Of a DNA stretch of 64,000 nucleotides, positions 43,548-53,275 are shown one piece after another. The DNA comes from Halalkalicoccus subterraneus. Its GTDB lineage: Archaea > Halobacteriota > Halobacteria > Halobacteriales > Halalkalicoccaceae. Position numbers and translations under genes: made by a program. The stretch's first letter is position 1; each line of letters begins with the position of its first letter. The stretch is taken from NCBI RefSeq assembly GCF_003697815.1, contig NZ_RDQG01000039.1:23803-87802 (forward strand), written 5' to 3'. Below the pieces are notes generated by a model that saw only the letters and a program-made list of their open reading frames with translations, ran no database searches and was not told where the DNA came from.

Positions 43548-44110
43548 GTGACGGATTCTCTTCTCTTACAGACCCTCGCATATGTGGGCCCCAGTATCTT
43601 CGGTGGCGTCGGTATACTCGTTGGTGGGCTATTACTCTGGCTGGTTGTATCGGCGTTGTTGGATGGTAACTTCGCTCGAGCAGTTGGATTTGTTGCCTTG
43701 GCGGTACTGGCGCTGTTTTCTCGTCGCTATCTTCCAGCATTACTCGATACAAATCTCACTGACCCATTGTGGAACCGATACTCGCGGCGGGGGCTCGTAA
43801 TCGGGAGCGTGTTTGGCGCACTCGTCCTCCTTGGAAGGCGCAGTTGCATCCTGTGGCCCCGTTCGCGGTGTTCATCGCTATCTGGGTTCCGCTCGTTCTC
43901 ACCGCAGCGTTTCCGACGAGTGGTCATGCTGACCGAACGGTGGGAACACTCGTCGTTGACGATACTAAGGTGCCGCTCGAAGCAATCAGCGCATTCCGGG
44001 CAATTCCCATAGGCACGTTCGTCGTCTGCTGGCTCTCGTATGCACGGGGGGTTCCGACCGCACCCCGTATCATAATCCTCCCTATCTCGATCAGTTCATC
44101 AAGCAGTCCA
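43548..44110 (+). pseudogene. Frameshifted membrane protein
   Basis: The first frame gives helices near SIFGGVGILVGGLLLWLVVSA and AVGFVALAVLALF, then GLVIGSVFGALVLL. Sense then moves one frame over to APFAVFIAIWVPLVLTAAF and FVVCWLSYARGV. Hydrophobic helices continue across the shift, which marks one broken gene of about 180 residues. At its 3' end the sequence merges into a transposase relic on the other strand. The family is unknown. Confidence 0.5.
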
Positions 44111-44277
44111 CGATAGGTCGTATTCTTCCGAACTTTGAGACCCGGCAGAACAACATGCTAAGGGGGCATATAGCGGTGTGTGGAAATCTTCGAGGAGTAT
44201 CGAGAGACCGCTCGGCGTGCCAGATGAATCGCCTTCTCAGCGAAACGGAGAATCTGCGACTTCGGGAGGGCGTTCAT
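44050..44277 (-). mobile_element. ISH-type transposase N-terminal relic
   Basis: From ATG 44277 the minus strand reads QILRFAEKAIHLARRAVSRY and SSKISTHRYMPP, a TAG (44158-44160), then HVVLPGLKVRKNTTYRGLLD and ELIEIGRI. This matches the start of a haloarchaeal IS transposase (family consensus SKFSKRRYTLRQHVV), with the stop in place of Gln. The catalytic part is missing. The insertion probably damaged the membrane gene that it abuts. Confidence 0.6.
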
Positions 44278-44603
44278 CTCGTGGAAGTACAGGATAAATC
44301 TGTAACTTTCCGAGGATTTCAACCGAGCTCCAGATTGTATTCCGTCGTGATACAGGCCGTGCCATGCAACTGGGATCCTCTCCTTCAAGAAGGACTTGGG
44401 TAGTTTCCGATAGTATCCGCTTGTGGTTACCAATGTAGGTATTCCAACTGTTCGAGGATAGAGATCTCCGTGGTAGAAGTGCGCTGCTGTCGAACTTGGA
44501 CTTATATTTTCCTCTAAGAGTCTCTAGCCGACTTTATGGTAGCTAGCATCGGTCGAATCGATGTTCTTCGTCGATTTCGGATCATCGGTAGTCTATTTTA
44601 AAA

Positions 44604-46346
44604 TCATCCACTATTGTTTGTCGATGTTACCTCATCCTCGCCCCCGTCAGCCAGTGAAGTATCAATTTTGTGTTCGAGCCAGACCCATTCATTAGTCATA
44701 AGCCCGTTCTCTTGGAGCTGCCATGGATCACCATTCTCGATAACCTGCCCCTCAAAAGACGATTGAACGATGTTCCAGAGGAAGACGACGCCGCCGATGA
44801 AGATGAGGAACGCGCCGATCGTCGTGACCTGATGCAGGGTCGCATACTGGGGCAGGTACTCGGCGTATCGGCGGGGCATGCCGCCGTAGCCAAGCAGGAT
44901 CATCGCGAAGAACGTCACGTTCGTCCCGATGAAGCTCAGCCAGAAGTGGATGAGGCCCAGCTGGCGCTGGTACATTCGGCCCGTGACCAGCGGGAACCAG
45001 TAGTAGACGGCCCCTAGGAGCGCGAACCCGATCGCGCCCATCACGATGTAGTGAAAGTGCCCGACGATGTAGTAGGTGGCGTGGAGGATCGAGTTGATGG
45101 GAATTGACGCGAGGAAGACGCCGGTGACGCCGCCGATGATGAAGTTCGAAACGAACCCGAGCATGAACAGCATCGGCACCGTCAATCTGAGACGGCCCGA
45201 CCACAGCGTGGTGGTCCAGTTGAACACCTTCACCGCACTCGGCACCGCGATGGCGAGCGACACTGCCATGAACGCCGAGCGAATTCGGGGGTCGATGCCG
45301 GTCGTGAACATGTGGTGGGCCCAGACACCGAAGGAAAGCACGCTGATCGCCAGCGTCGAGTAGACGACGAACTTGAAGCCGAACAGCTTCCGGCCCGCGA
45401 ACCGGGGCAGGATCAGGCTTACCAGTCCCATTGGTGGCAGCACGAGGATATAGACCTCGGGGTGGCCGAAGAACCAGAACAGGTGCTGGTAGAGGATCGG
45501 TCCGCCGCCCTCGACGGTGAAGAAGGTCGTCCCGAGGTTCCGGTCGAGCAGCAGCATGATCAGGACGCTACCCAGAAGCGGGAACGCAAAGAGGACCATC
45601 CCAGACTGGGCGAGCATCGTCCACGAGAAGATGTCCAGTCGCTCCCAGCCGACGTCTGGCGCGCGCTCGGTGAAAACCGTTGCGATGAAATTGATCGCAC
45701 CCAACGTCGCGCTGATCCCCGATAGGTGCAATCCCAGTAACATGAAGTCGATTCCGAGGGCACTCTGGTTGAGAGACAACGGCGGGTACATCGTCCAACC
45801 AGTCTGGGCGGGCTCGATACCGAGTGACATCAGGACGAACGGACTCCAGATCAGTGTGCCCGCCACCGGCAGCAGCCAGAACGCGATGGCGTTGATGCGG
45901 GGAAACGCCATGTCGTCGGCGCCGATCAGAAGCGGAAGGACGTAGTTCGCGAACGCGTTGATCATTGGCGTCCCGAACAGAAAGAGCATTGTGATGCCGT
46001 GGCTCGTCATCAGTGCGTTGTAGGTCGTCACCTCCAGAAGGACCGTTTCTGGGCTGAACAACTCTGTCCGCATCAACGCGACAGAGAGACCGCCAATAAC
46101 GAGTGCAATCGTAGCAAAGATACCGTAGAGAATACCGATATCCTTGTGATCGACCGTTGTCAGCCAACGGACGAGTCCGTCTGGTTTTTCTCCTGTTTCG
46201 TAACTAGTACCGTCGACTGCACGTCCACCTGCGCTGGTGAGTGGTGTATATGATCGCCAGTTCTCGAGACGGGCGATCCAACCGGCAACTATCACTAAGA
46301 GTAGTCCCATTAAGATGGTCAGCACTATTTGTTCATCTATTTGCAT
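44604..46346 (-). CDS. coxA: Cytochrome c oxidase-type haem-copper oxidase subunit I
   Basis: This protein is about 580 residues long with at least 12 membrane helices. Haem ligands lie in SHGITMLFLF and VGHFHYIVMG. The CuB site is GHPEVYILVLPP (His-Tyr cross-link) and WAHHMFTTG. K- and D-channel type features fit an A-type oxidase. It reduces oxygen to water and pumps protons. The start at 46346 (MQIDEQIVLTIL) omits 24 residues of a longer frame. No subunit II (CuA), III or haem-synthesis gene lies beside it, so it must borrow partners encoded elsewhere. Confidence 0.9.
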   Translation of the reverse strand: MQIDEQIVLTILMGLLLVIVAGWIARLENWRSYTPLTSAGGRAVDGTSYETGEKPDGLVRWLTTVDHKDIGILYGIFATIALVIGGLSVALMRTELFSPETVLLEVTTYNALMTSHGITMLFLFGTPMINAFANYVLPLLIGADDMAFPRINAIAFWLLPVAGTLIWSPFVLMSLGIEPAQTGWTMYPPLSLNQSALGIDFMLLGLHLSGISATLGAINFIATVFTERAPDVGWERLDIFSWTMLAQSGMVLFAFPLLGSVLIMLLLDRNLGTTFFTVEGGGPILYQHLFWFFGHPEVYILVLPPMGLVSLILPRFAGRKLFGFKFVVYSTLAISVLSFGVWAHHMFTTGIDPRIRSAFMAVSLAIAVPSAVKVFNWTTTLWSGRLRLTVPMLFMLGFVSNFIIGGVTGVFLASIPINSILHATYYIVGHFHYIVMGAIGFALLGAVYYWFPLVTGRMYQRQLGLIHFWLSFIGTNVTFFAMILLGYGGMPRRYAEYLPQYATLHQVTTIGAFLIFIGGVVFLWNIVQSSFEGQVIENGDPWQLQENGLMTNEWVWLEHKIDTSLADGGEDEVTSTNNSG

Positions 46347-46782
46347 AGTAGGACGCTTGTTATCAATGATCATAATTGTTAGGACCAATGCCAGATTACT
46401 CTGGCAGTCTGACATCAATCGACTGATCCAGTAGCAGTATCTCCGGGGCGCAGCAGGCCTCGGGAGTTACATAACCACCGACATCGCTACAGAAAATGCA
46501 CGCGGATCAGGAAAGGGTTGAACGGTTCGTTCGGGAACGCTCCTAGGAACACGAGAAGGTTGCGGCCGAGCTTTGGAAGCGGACCGGAGTCTGCCGAAGA
46601 TCTACCGCATCACTACCTGCTCAGACAGAGCCCACTCTCCGCGATGTTCGTCGAATCGACCTCTGGCTCCGTCCCATGCATCAGCCAACAGCCTAGCCGT
46701 TCCTGATCTTCTCAGCTAACTGTGTTACTTCTTCGGCCTCATAGTCTGCTTTGATCAATTCCTCGAGTTTTCACACGTTCCA
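46347..46782. other. Intergenic region with coding-like relics
   Basis: On the plus strand from 46498 the frame MHADQERVERFVRERS, TAG, EHEKVAAELWKRTGVC reads like a decayed gene. On the minus strand LEELIKADYEAEEVTQLAEK ends near 46695. Neither is attributable to a family. Confidence 0.25.
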
Positions 46783-47742
46783 GTGGTCCAATTCCCACTT
46801 GTTGTGGCCGGCACAAGTGGGCTCGTCGGAACGTCACTTCAGATTGGGCCACCGTGGCTTGGATCAGTGGGAACTATCCTGTGGAGTCTGGGGGTCGGTG
46901 TGTTTATAGGGTCACTTCTCTGGACGATTCGCAGCAACCTGACTGGTTATGACACCGCAACAGGAAAAACAAATATCGAGCGACAGCCGATAGATCGCTT
47001 GGCGAACGGATTCATTCCATTCGCATTTATCTATCTGATCATTGGAACATACGAAACACTCGCGATATACACAGGCCTTCCTCTGCTTTACGATGGATAT
47101 CCTCCTCGAGTAACGCACTTGCTGGGGGCAGGTACAGCCGGATTGCTGATATTTACACTCGGATTTCGACCCCTTCCTCGATTTTTGGTCGCTTCTCCAC
47201 CGCGAATGCTCGTTGTACTGGTTCTGCCTGCGGGAACGCTCGGACCAATACTCCTAGCTACTCATTTCGGAGGCAATTTCTGGTTTCAGCTCGGAGCGCT
47301 CCTCGAAGCTATTGCAGTAACTGGATTCGCTATTGGAGTCGGACTTCTCTTCATCCAGTCAGAGCGCCGGCGTGTGGGGTTCTATGGTATTCTGGCCGGA
47401 GCGATCAGCGGCGTTGTCGCGGTTGTGATTGGATTATGGTTTGTGTTCAATCAGCAGTCGTCGGCACTGGTACTGGTACATCTCCGTCTGAATCCCCTCG
47501 GATTCCTCGGGCTCACGATTATCGGGATTTCGTATCAGTTCTATCCGCCGGCTGCCGGAACCGTTCGAGGAGCGTCGAATCGTACCGCACTCATTTCGAT
47601 CGCTGGACTTGTGAGCGGTTTGCTCGTCCAAGTCATCGGGTTGGGCGGTAATATACCACTGCTGACGACACTAGGGCAGTTGCTAACGCTCGGCGATACA
47701 CTCCTGTATGCATTCCTGATTATCACCGTATTCACTAGATAG
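46783..47742 (+). CDS. Polytopic membrane protein near coxA
   Basis: This protein is about 319 residues long, starts with GTG and has eight or nine membrane helices. Motif-like segments are FNQQSSALVLVHLRLNPLG and GISYQFYPPAAG. The His in the former and the overall shape recall small relatives of haem-copper oxidase subunit I or NnrS, but the signature His pairs are not clear. No ATG is available upstream, so the N-terminus may be eroded. It diverges from coxA across a 436-base gap. Confidence 0.45.
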   Translation: MVQFPLVVAGTSGLVGTSLQIGPPWLGSVGTILWSLGVGVFIGSLLWTIRSNLTGYDTATGKTNIERQPIDRLANGFIPFAFIYLIIGTYETLAIYTGLPLLYDGYPPRVTHLLGAGTAGLLIFTLGFRPLPRFLVASPPRMLVVLVLPAGTLGPILLATHFGGNFWFQLGALLEAIAVTGFAIGVGLLFIQSERRRVGFYGILAGAISGVVAVVIGLWFVFNQQSSALVLVHLRLNPLGFLGLTIIGISYQFYPPAAGTVRGASNRTALISIAGLVSGLLVQVIGLGGNIPLLTTLGQLLTLGDTLLYAFLIITVFTR

Positions 47743-48025
47743 AGATATTTCTCGTTCTAGATGAACATGCTGAATATGGCAACGGAGGTGGCGTTCTGAT
47801 GAAGAGCTTAGAGAGGACTCCAGACCGGTCATCAACCGGCTCGTTGACAACCTTCAAATCATCGAACTCGAGTACATTCGTTTGGGATTGTCAATCAAGA
47901 CAACTAGTTGGAGACAAATTGCCACGTTCAGCCAGAAATTACCTGAATTCCATTCTAGAGTGATTGGTTACCTGAGACCCGTTCGCCAGTCTTGATCCAC
48001 TAAATGAACCTCTGATCGCAGCACG

Positions 48026-48661
48026 TCAGTCTTCTGGAACCTGAAAACGAGCGAAATACCCTCGCTTTTCACCGAGTCTGCGTTCGAAGACAAACCCTAT
48101 CGTCTCTGCACGCTCTTGGAGCGACTCAAACCGAACCCAATGAGGATCGGGAAGGGCCTCGCCGATTATCAGTCGGCCTCCTGGCTTGAGGACACGGTAT
48201 ACTTCTCGTAGCGCGGACTGTTGATCGGGAATTTCACCGAGCGCGAGAACTAGGTAGACAGTATTGAATACATCATCCGAATAGGGGAGTGCCTGTGCAT
48301 CGCCTTGCGTTGGGATAATATTCGAGAGTTGCTGGTCGTTTGCTCGAGTAGCAGTGTGTTCGAGCATCTCCTGCTGGAGATCAAGGATATGGAGTGTACT
48401 ATCCGGTCCAAGCCATTGAGCAACGGGGAGACTATAATAGCCAGTTCCGGGTCCGATTTCGAGGATTCGCTGATGTGATTTCGGTTCAAGGAGCTCTTGC
48501 AGTTTAGACCGGGTAACAAATGGATGGGGTAAGTTTAACCAGAAGCGCTGACTGTACGGACACGCTGACGGATTTTTCCGCCACCAGACGGCGTAGGCCA
48601 CGGCAGCCAGTCCCCCGATACATACGAGTCTCTTACCAATACGTGTTAGTTGCTTTTTCAT
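48026..48661 (-). CDS. Membrane-anchored SAM-dependent methyltransferase
   Basis: This 211-residue protein has an N-terminal hydrophobic anchor (VCIGGLAAVAYAVWW, about 13-27). The class I methyltransferase fold follows, with motif I ILEIGPGTGYYS (near 66-77), the acidic LDLQQEML and post-motif RVLKPGGRLIIGEAL. It resembles UbiE/Methyltransf_11 enzymes. The substrate is unknown; a membrane lipid or quinone would fit the anchor. Confidence 0.8.
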   Translation of the reverse strand: MKKQLTRIGKRLVCIGGLAAVAYAVWWRKNPSACPYSQRFWLNLPHPFVTRSKLQELLEPKSHQRILEIGPGTGYYSLPVAQWLGPDSTLHILDLQQEMLEHTATRANDQQLSNIIPTQGDAQALPYSDDVFNTVYLVLALGEIPDQQSALREVYRVLKPGGRLIIGEALPDPHWVRFESLQERAETIGFVFERRLGEKRGYFARFQVPED

Positions 48662-48717
48662 GATCCGTTGAGTAGTGTACTCTCGACTACTACGTTAACG
48701 AGTGTTTCCCCGGTTGA

Positions 48718-49056
48718 CTACTCCGACGTTGTAAGCGTTGTCTGTCTGTCTGGGATATGGATGTGATCCGGATCGACACCTAGGAAGTCTCCATCAGCTG
48801 GATTGACTACTCGACCAAGGAGGAGCCAGCCAGTCGTTCCTTCGGTTCCACACGTTATACATCGACCTGTGAATCGAGCTTCAATATTTGGGGGATCAAC
48901 GCCGATCTCAGCAAATCCCTCCGCGAGAAAATCGGTTACGTGACACTCACAGAGGTCTGACCGAGCGAGTGGCCAGAGATCACTTATGCCGAGTTCGCGG
49001 TTTCCATTCACACTGAGCCAGGCACCTCGGTCGACTGTGCGAATCGACGTGGACAC
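48718..49056 (-). CDS. Hypothetical protein with Cys pairs
   Basis: This 112-residue protein carries CEC (SDLCECHVTD) and CITC (GRCITCGTEG) pairs that could hold one zinc ion. It is acidic and mostly beta. No family is recognised. It is the next gene upstream of the methyltransferase on the same strand, 57 bases apart, possibly co-transcribed. Confidence 0.5.
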   Translation of the reverse strand: MSTSIRTVDRGAWLSVNGNRELGISDLWPLARSDLCECHVTDFLAEGFAEIGVDPPNIEARFTGRCITCGTEGTTGWLLLGRVVNPADGDFLGVDPDHIHIPDRQTTLTTSE

Positions 49057-49566
49057 ACTTGTAGATTCGATAGAACAGTACTGAGTGTATCGACAGATAC
49101 GATACTCGCCGTTATGTTGTTCACTGAATTATTGTGTACGCTCAAAGGATGATCAGATTAGAGTCACTCTTACTGTAGAATTCTTTCTACAGGTAGAGTA
49201 CCGGCTCATACTCACAGTACTTTGTTGTCATTACTCAATCGGATCGCATTACAACTATCGCATAGTGGTCGATAATAAATAGGGCTATGCACCTCCTCTG
49301 GATCTCTGTTTCTTGCCCACAGGCGAGACAAGGAATTGTTTCGTGGTCCTTGTTCGAAGGCGAATGAGAGTCAATTAGCTCCATAGAAGATGGCTCTCCG
49401 ACGAAGGCAGGAACCGTTAAGTTACTGTCCACACGCAGTAGATCTCTCTTCCAACGTACACATGGGCCCCCTCCGAGTTCAACCACAGTTCAGTGAGATT
49501 TGCTTGGGTAATGTTATTTATCTCTCATAAGTATCATACTACTTGAAACGGTAGTCTATCCCGTTG
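49057..49566. other. Intergenic region with a doubtful small ORF
   Basis: A minus-strand frame at 49235-49486 includes IPCLACGQETEIQRRC, a possible zinc ribbon, but no start is convincing and the hydrophobic end is odd. The rest holds nothing recognised. Confidence 0.25.
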
Positions 49567-49932
49567 ATGACTGCTAGTGAACCACTGTTCGATCGGTTAG
49601 GCGGCCAAGATGCTATTGATGCTGTTGTCGATGAGTTTTATGACCGAATACTGAGCGATGAGAGAGTTGCACATCATTTCGAGGATACCAACGTGACCGA
49701 ACTTCGGGCGCACCAAGCACAGTTCATTGCTGCCGTTACGGGTGGACCAGTTGAGTATGATGGTGCGGACATGCGAGAGGCTCATGAGGGAATGGGAATT
49801 ACTGATGAGGAATTTGATGTTGTGGCAGACCATTTAGACGCATCTTTGGAAACATACGATGTAGCTGAAAACGACCGCCAGCAAGTTCTCACCGAGATTG
49901 AAAGCTATCGTTCCGCTATCGTTGGTGTATAG
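49567..49932 (+). CDS. Group I truncated haemoglobin
   Basis: This protein is about 121 residues long. LFDRLGGQDAIDAVVDEFYDRI, RAHQAQFIAAVTGGP and MREAHEGMGIT are the truncated globin signatures; the His of REAHEGM is the proximal haem ligand. Such globins bind oxygen and detoxify nitric oxide. The ATG at 49567 is chosen over a TTG just before it. It may act with the nitrate transporter and copper proteins encoded downstream, but it stands apart from them. Confidence 0.88.
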   Translation: MTASEPLFDRLGGQDAIDAVVDEFYDRILSDERVAHHFEDTNVTELRAHQAQFIAAVTGGPVEYDGADMREAHEGMGITDEEFDVVADHLDASLETYDVAENDRQQVLTEIESYRSAIVGV

Positions 49933-50109
49933 ATTCCGCTATAAAAACGGGAGTCTAAGGATATTAGCTGTAATATATTTCCAACCAGTGACTGATGACT
50001 CAAATTTCTAATCCTAAAGAGTGGTTACGAAGATCGATCTTGGAGCGAGGAGATTGACGCTATTAGTGATTCCCACAAGAACTACCAGGATTACACTCTC
50101 ATCTAGCAT

Positions 50110-50643
50110 ATGATTCAGTTTTACACCATCGGCCACTCCTCGCGTTCGATAGAGGAATTTCTCTCGGCGTTACAAGCACACGGGATAGATCTCGTTGTTG
50201 ACGTTCGTCGCTTCCCTGGTTCCGAGCATAATCCACAGTTTAACGCGGATACCCTCACTGAAACGTTGGCGGAACACGAAATCGAGTACCGGCATCTCGA
50301 GGCACTCGGTGGCCGACGGTCAAGCCCACTAACCGATTCTCCCAACATCGGCTGGGAGAATAGTTCCTTTCAGGCCTATGCTGATCACGCACTCTGTGAG
50401 GAGTTTCAGAACGCTCTCGAAGACCTAATCGAGTTCGCTCAAGAGCACACGCCAGTGATCATGTGTGCCGAGGCAGTGTACTGGCGATGCCACCGACGGA
50501 TCATCGCTGATTGGCTGATCGCCGCTGGTTACGAGGTCATGGATATCTTCGGTCCTGACCGCGCCAATGAACACGACATAACGCGATTCGCAGAAATTCA
50601 CGATGGAGACGTTATTTATCCAGCAATCGATGACGGATCGTGA
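50110..50643 (+). CDS. DUF488 family protein
   Basis: This 177-residue protein has the DUF488 hallmarks: YTIGHSSRSIEEFLSAL at the start, VVDVRRFPGSEHNPQF, and VIMCAEAVYWRCHRRIIADWL with the conserved Cys and His. The family is widespread in bacteria and archaea with no settled function. ATG 50110 is the natural start. Confidence 0.88.
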   Translation: MIQFYTIGHSSRSIEEFLSALQAHGIDLVVDVRRFPGSEHNPQFNADTLTETLAEHEIEYRHLEALGGRRSSPLTDSPNIGWENSSFQAYADHALCEEFQNALEDLIEFAQEHTPVIMCAEAVYWRCHRRIIADWLIAAGYEVMDIFGPDRANEHDITRFAEIHDGDVIYPAIDDGS

Positions 50644-50741
50644 TCTACTACGTGAAGTCTGTGTTTTCGGACGTCATGCCCGTCATCATGGAGTCTTGAG
50701 TTTATTCTCGGCATCTTCTAGATCCCGAAACGAAGGAGTAC

Positions 50742-51218
50742 CTACTCGACCGCGACGCCGCCCAGCATGCCGTTTGAGCGATGCGGGTTACAGAAGTAGC
50801 GGTAGTTCCCCGAGTCCTCAAAGGTGTACTCGAAGGTCTCGCCCTCCTCGCTGTAGAGATCGCTCTCGAACTCGCCGTCCTCATTCTCGACGTTGTGGGC
50901 GCCGCCCTCGCCGGTCCACTCCCAGACGACGGTGGTACCGGTGTCGATCCGGATGGCTGCCGGGGAGAACCCGAACCCGTTGTCGCCCGTGCCGACGTCG
51001 ACGGTCACCTCGTCCTCGCCAGTGTGGTCGGCGATCGTGCCGTCGTACTCGTTGGCGTTCGAGAGGTACTCGTCGAGTTCGTCGGGCACGTCACTGCTCC
51101 CGCCGTTGCCGTCGCCGTTCCCGCTTCCGTTTCCGTTGCCCGAACACCCGGCGGCGGCCGGCGCAAGAGCTGTGACGCCAGCAACCTTGACGAACGCGCG
51201 TCGGTTCATATCGGTCAT
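50742..51218 (-). CDS. Halocyanin-like blue copper lipoprotein
   Basis: This protein is about 158 residues long. A Tat motif (NRRAFVKVAG) is followed by a lipobox PAAAGC. The C-terminal cupredoxin domain has the type I copper ligands His (GGAHNVE), Cys and His (YRYFCNPHRS) and Met (NGMLGG). Halocyanin is a membrane-attached mobile electron carrier in haloarchaeal respiration. ATG 51218 (MTDMNRR) or 51209 are both possible. Together with coxA and NarK it points to respiratory accessory functions. Confidence 0.9.
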   Translation of the reverse strand: MTDMNRRAFVKVAGVTALAPAAAGCSGNGNGSGNGDGNGGSSDVPDELDEYLSNANEYDGTIADHTGEDEVTVDVGTGDNGFGFSPAAIRIDTGTTVVWEWTGEGGAHNVENEDGEFESDLYSEEGETFEYTFEDSGNYRYFCNPHRSNGMLGGVAVE

Positions 51219-51352
51219 GATGTATGTGGACGAATAGAGCCCATCACCGATAAAGGTGGCAGCGACGGCTCCGTTCCAGCCTTCTCCACTCAGTCGCCGG
51301 GCTCGGATGACGTGACGGTGACCCAAAGGAATTTCTGGGGACCGCCGTCCAA

Positions 51353-52465
51353 CTAGTCTAGACCCTGGTCAACTACCTCAGAAGAAGAGTGCAGGTCGCT
51401 GTCGGTAGTCGCGCCGAGCAAGTTATCCAGTGCATACGGGCCGGCACCGGTAATTAGCAGTGTGGAGGCAAGGCTAAACAATCCGATATGCGCGAGTACA
51501 GGATCGTTTGGAAGAGCAAACAGCGTCAGCGTGAATACGAACAGCGCGGTCAGTGCGGACGCACGAGTGAAAAACCCAACAAATAGTGCTATCCCGAGAG
51601 CTAACTCTGAGAGTCCTGCACCCAGTACCCACAGCTCGGGTGGAATTGGCGTCACTTCGGAAAATCCGTACTGGTGGACCACACCTAATGCTAGTGATGG
51701 CGCAAGCAGCTTTTCAGCCAGTCCGAGGAACGCGAATGCGGCACCCATTCCGAGCCGAATGATCGTCGGAAGATACCGTCGGTACGGTTCCAGTCTAGTG
51801 GCTAGCCAATGGGCTATGCGATGGATCGGATCAATCGCGCCGTAAAACGTTCCGTCCGCGGCGGCAACCTGTTGGAGGGTGTGATCAGCACTCGGGCGCC
51901 CACTCCCAACAAGCGCGATCGCGATGAATCCAGGAATCCATTCCAGCGAAAACAACAATTCTGACTGTGTGAGGAGTACGAGTAGGTATACTCCCAGTCC
52001 GACTAGTGCGGCGGCGCGAGTCGCTAGTCCGAACAAGAGGAAGAATCCAAGGCCGATCTGGAACAGTCGTGATGGCACGCTACCGATAAGAGTCGGTGAA
52101 ACAATTGGGGCGAAGAAGTACCCCGCAAAGCCTGCACCGATAAGCGGAAGTCCGAATCCAAGTCGGAGGAGCCACGGCACTAGATCACTATAGCTCACCA
52201 TTACCTGCCGAAATACGGCAATATCATGGGTGAGTGGTCGAAGGCGCAGGTACAACACGATCACAGCAACAACCCCGATACCGCCAGCCGTGAGCGCAGC
52301 AACCACGACTGGATTCGACAACGCTTCCATGAGGAACGCAATCGGGTCACCCCGTTCTCCATCACCGACGTATTCTACGTGTCCGGCGACGACACTGGAA
52401 ACCAGCGAAACGCCGAGGAGGATCGCACCGACCCGTACGGCTGACCGTGTACGACTGATATTCAT
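51353..52465 (-). CDS. DoxX-family membrane protein
   Basis: This protein is about 370 residues long with about ten membrane helices in two related halves. LVPWLLRLGFGLPLIGAGF and IIRLGMGAAFAFLGLAEKLL are the DoxX-like first helices of each half. DoxX relatives are linked to quinone-dependent sulfur or thiol oxidation and to redox homeostasis. The protein is a tandem duplication, longer than bacterial DoxX (about 130-170 residues). It follows the halocyanin gene on the same strand with a 134-base gap. Confidence 0.7.
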   Translation of the reverse strand: MNISRTRSAVRVGAILLGVSLVSSVVAGHVEYVGDGERGDPIAFLMEALSNPVVVAALTAGGIGVVAVIVLYLRLRPLTHDIAVFRQVMVSYSDLVPWLLRLGFGLPLIGAGFAGYFFAPIVSPTLIGSVPSRLFQIGLGFFLLFGLATRAAALVGLGVYLLVLLTQSELLFSLEWIPGFIAIALVGSGRPSADHTLQQVAAADGTFYGAIDPIHRIAHWLATRLEPYRRYLPTIIRLGMGAAFAFLGLAEKLLAPSLALGVVHQYGFSEVTPIPPELWVLGAGLSELALGIALFVGFFTRASALTALFVFTLTLFALPNDPVLAHIGLFSLASTLLITGAGPYALDNLLGATTDSDLHSSSEVVDQGLD

Positions 52466-53275
52466 GAGCTATCTCATTTGAGCCCCAGTGTTAAAAACCA
52501 GGTGCGAGAGTAGCCTTCTGTCTCACTGGAAACTGTCCGACCCAGATATTGAACGTGGAATACAAGGATCGTCCCGTCGGTGAGAAGTCCTTCGTCCGAT
52601 GATTATCGTCTGATTTCACTCTCACAACTAATCTGTTGTGAGTACCGCTCGGTGGCGAGTACGCGAACAACGAGGGTCAGCTGGCTGTGCTTGAGGGTGA
52701 CGACGAAGAGTAGCGGTAGACAATTGTGGTCCTCGAGCGTTCGTGTGCGTTGTCCGACCGCTTCGAGTAGGGAGACGCCGGTGGCGACGGCGATGATCAC
52801 CGAACCGAAGACACTGCTAATCAACTGGAGTTCCAAGACATTCCCAACGTTGCTTGGACCGACGAGATGAGCAGAACGAACAGGAAACACATCGGGGCCG
52901 AAAAGAGAACGGCGACGATCCATCGGTTCACCATGATGAGAAACTAGTCTTCGTCCTGCTCTCGTTGGTCTACTCCTGTATTGTATCCGTGAAAAGTATC
53001 AGTTCGTCCGATTGTCTCATTTCATTTCCGTCTATATCCCTGTCACCTTGGTCTGCTGATCGTAAGACGGGGAACCCTCCTGAATCCCTTTTGTGTCTCT
53101 GCTGAGTCGCCCCATGCCTGTTTGAGGACTTCATATAAACTGTCCGTATTTCGATCGTTCGTTGTCGGAGCTACACGCAGCTATGGCGGAATTAATTGAC
53201 CGTCTATGGAATTATAATTCCGAAAATAATTCAAATTCACAATCACTAAGGGCCGCGAAGGGATAGACATCGCCG
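52466..53275 (-). other. Region with a possible frameshifted small membrane protein
   Basis: On the minus strand ATG 52934 starts NRWIVAVLFSAPMCFLFVLL and SSVQATLGMS. Sense then shifts to LELQLISSVFGSVIIAVATG to end at 52603. This would be a two- to three-helix protein broken by one frameshift. No family is known. The rest of the region has no gene. Confidence 0.3.

Noticed and set aside
44155..44403. 82-codon plus-strand frame after the broken membrane gene
   Set aside because: The opposite strand reads as the N-terminus of an ISH transposase, so this is a shadow.
50603..51175. 190-codon plus-strand frame across the halocyanin gene
   Set aside because: Arg-rich antisense shadow of a clearly coding minus-strand gene.
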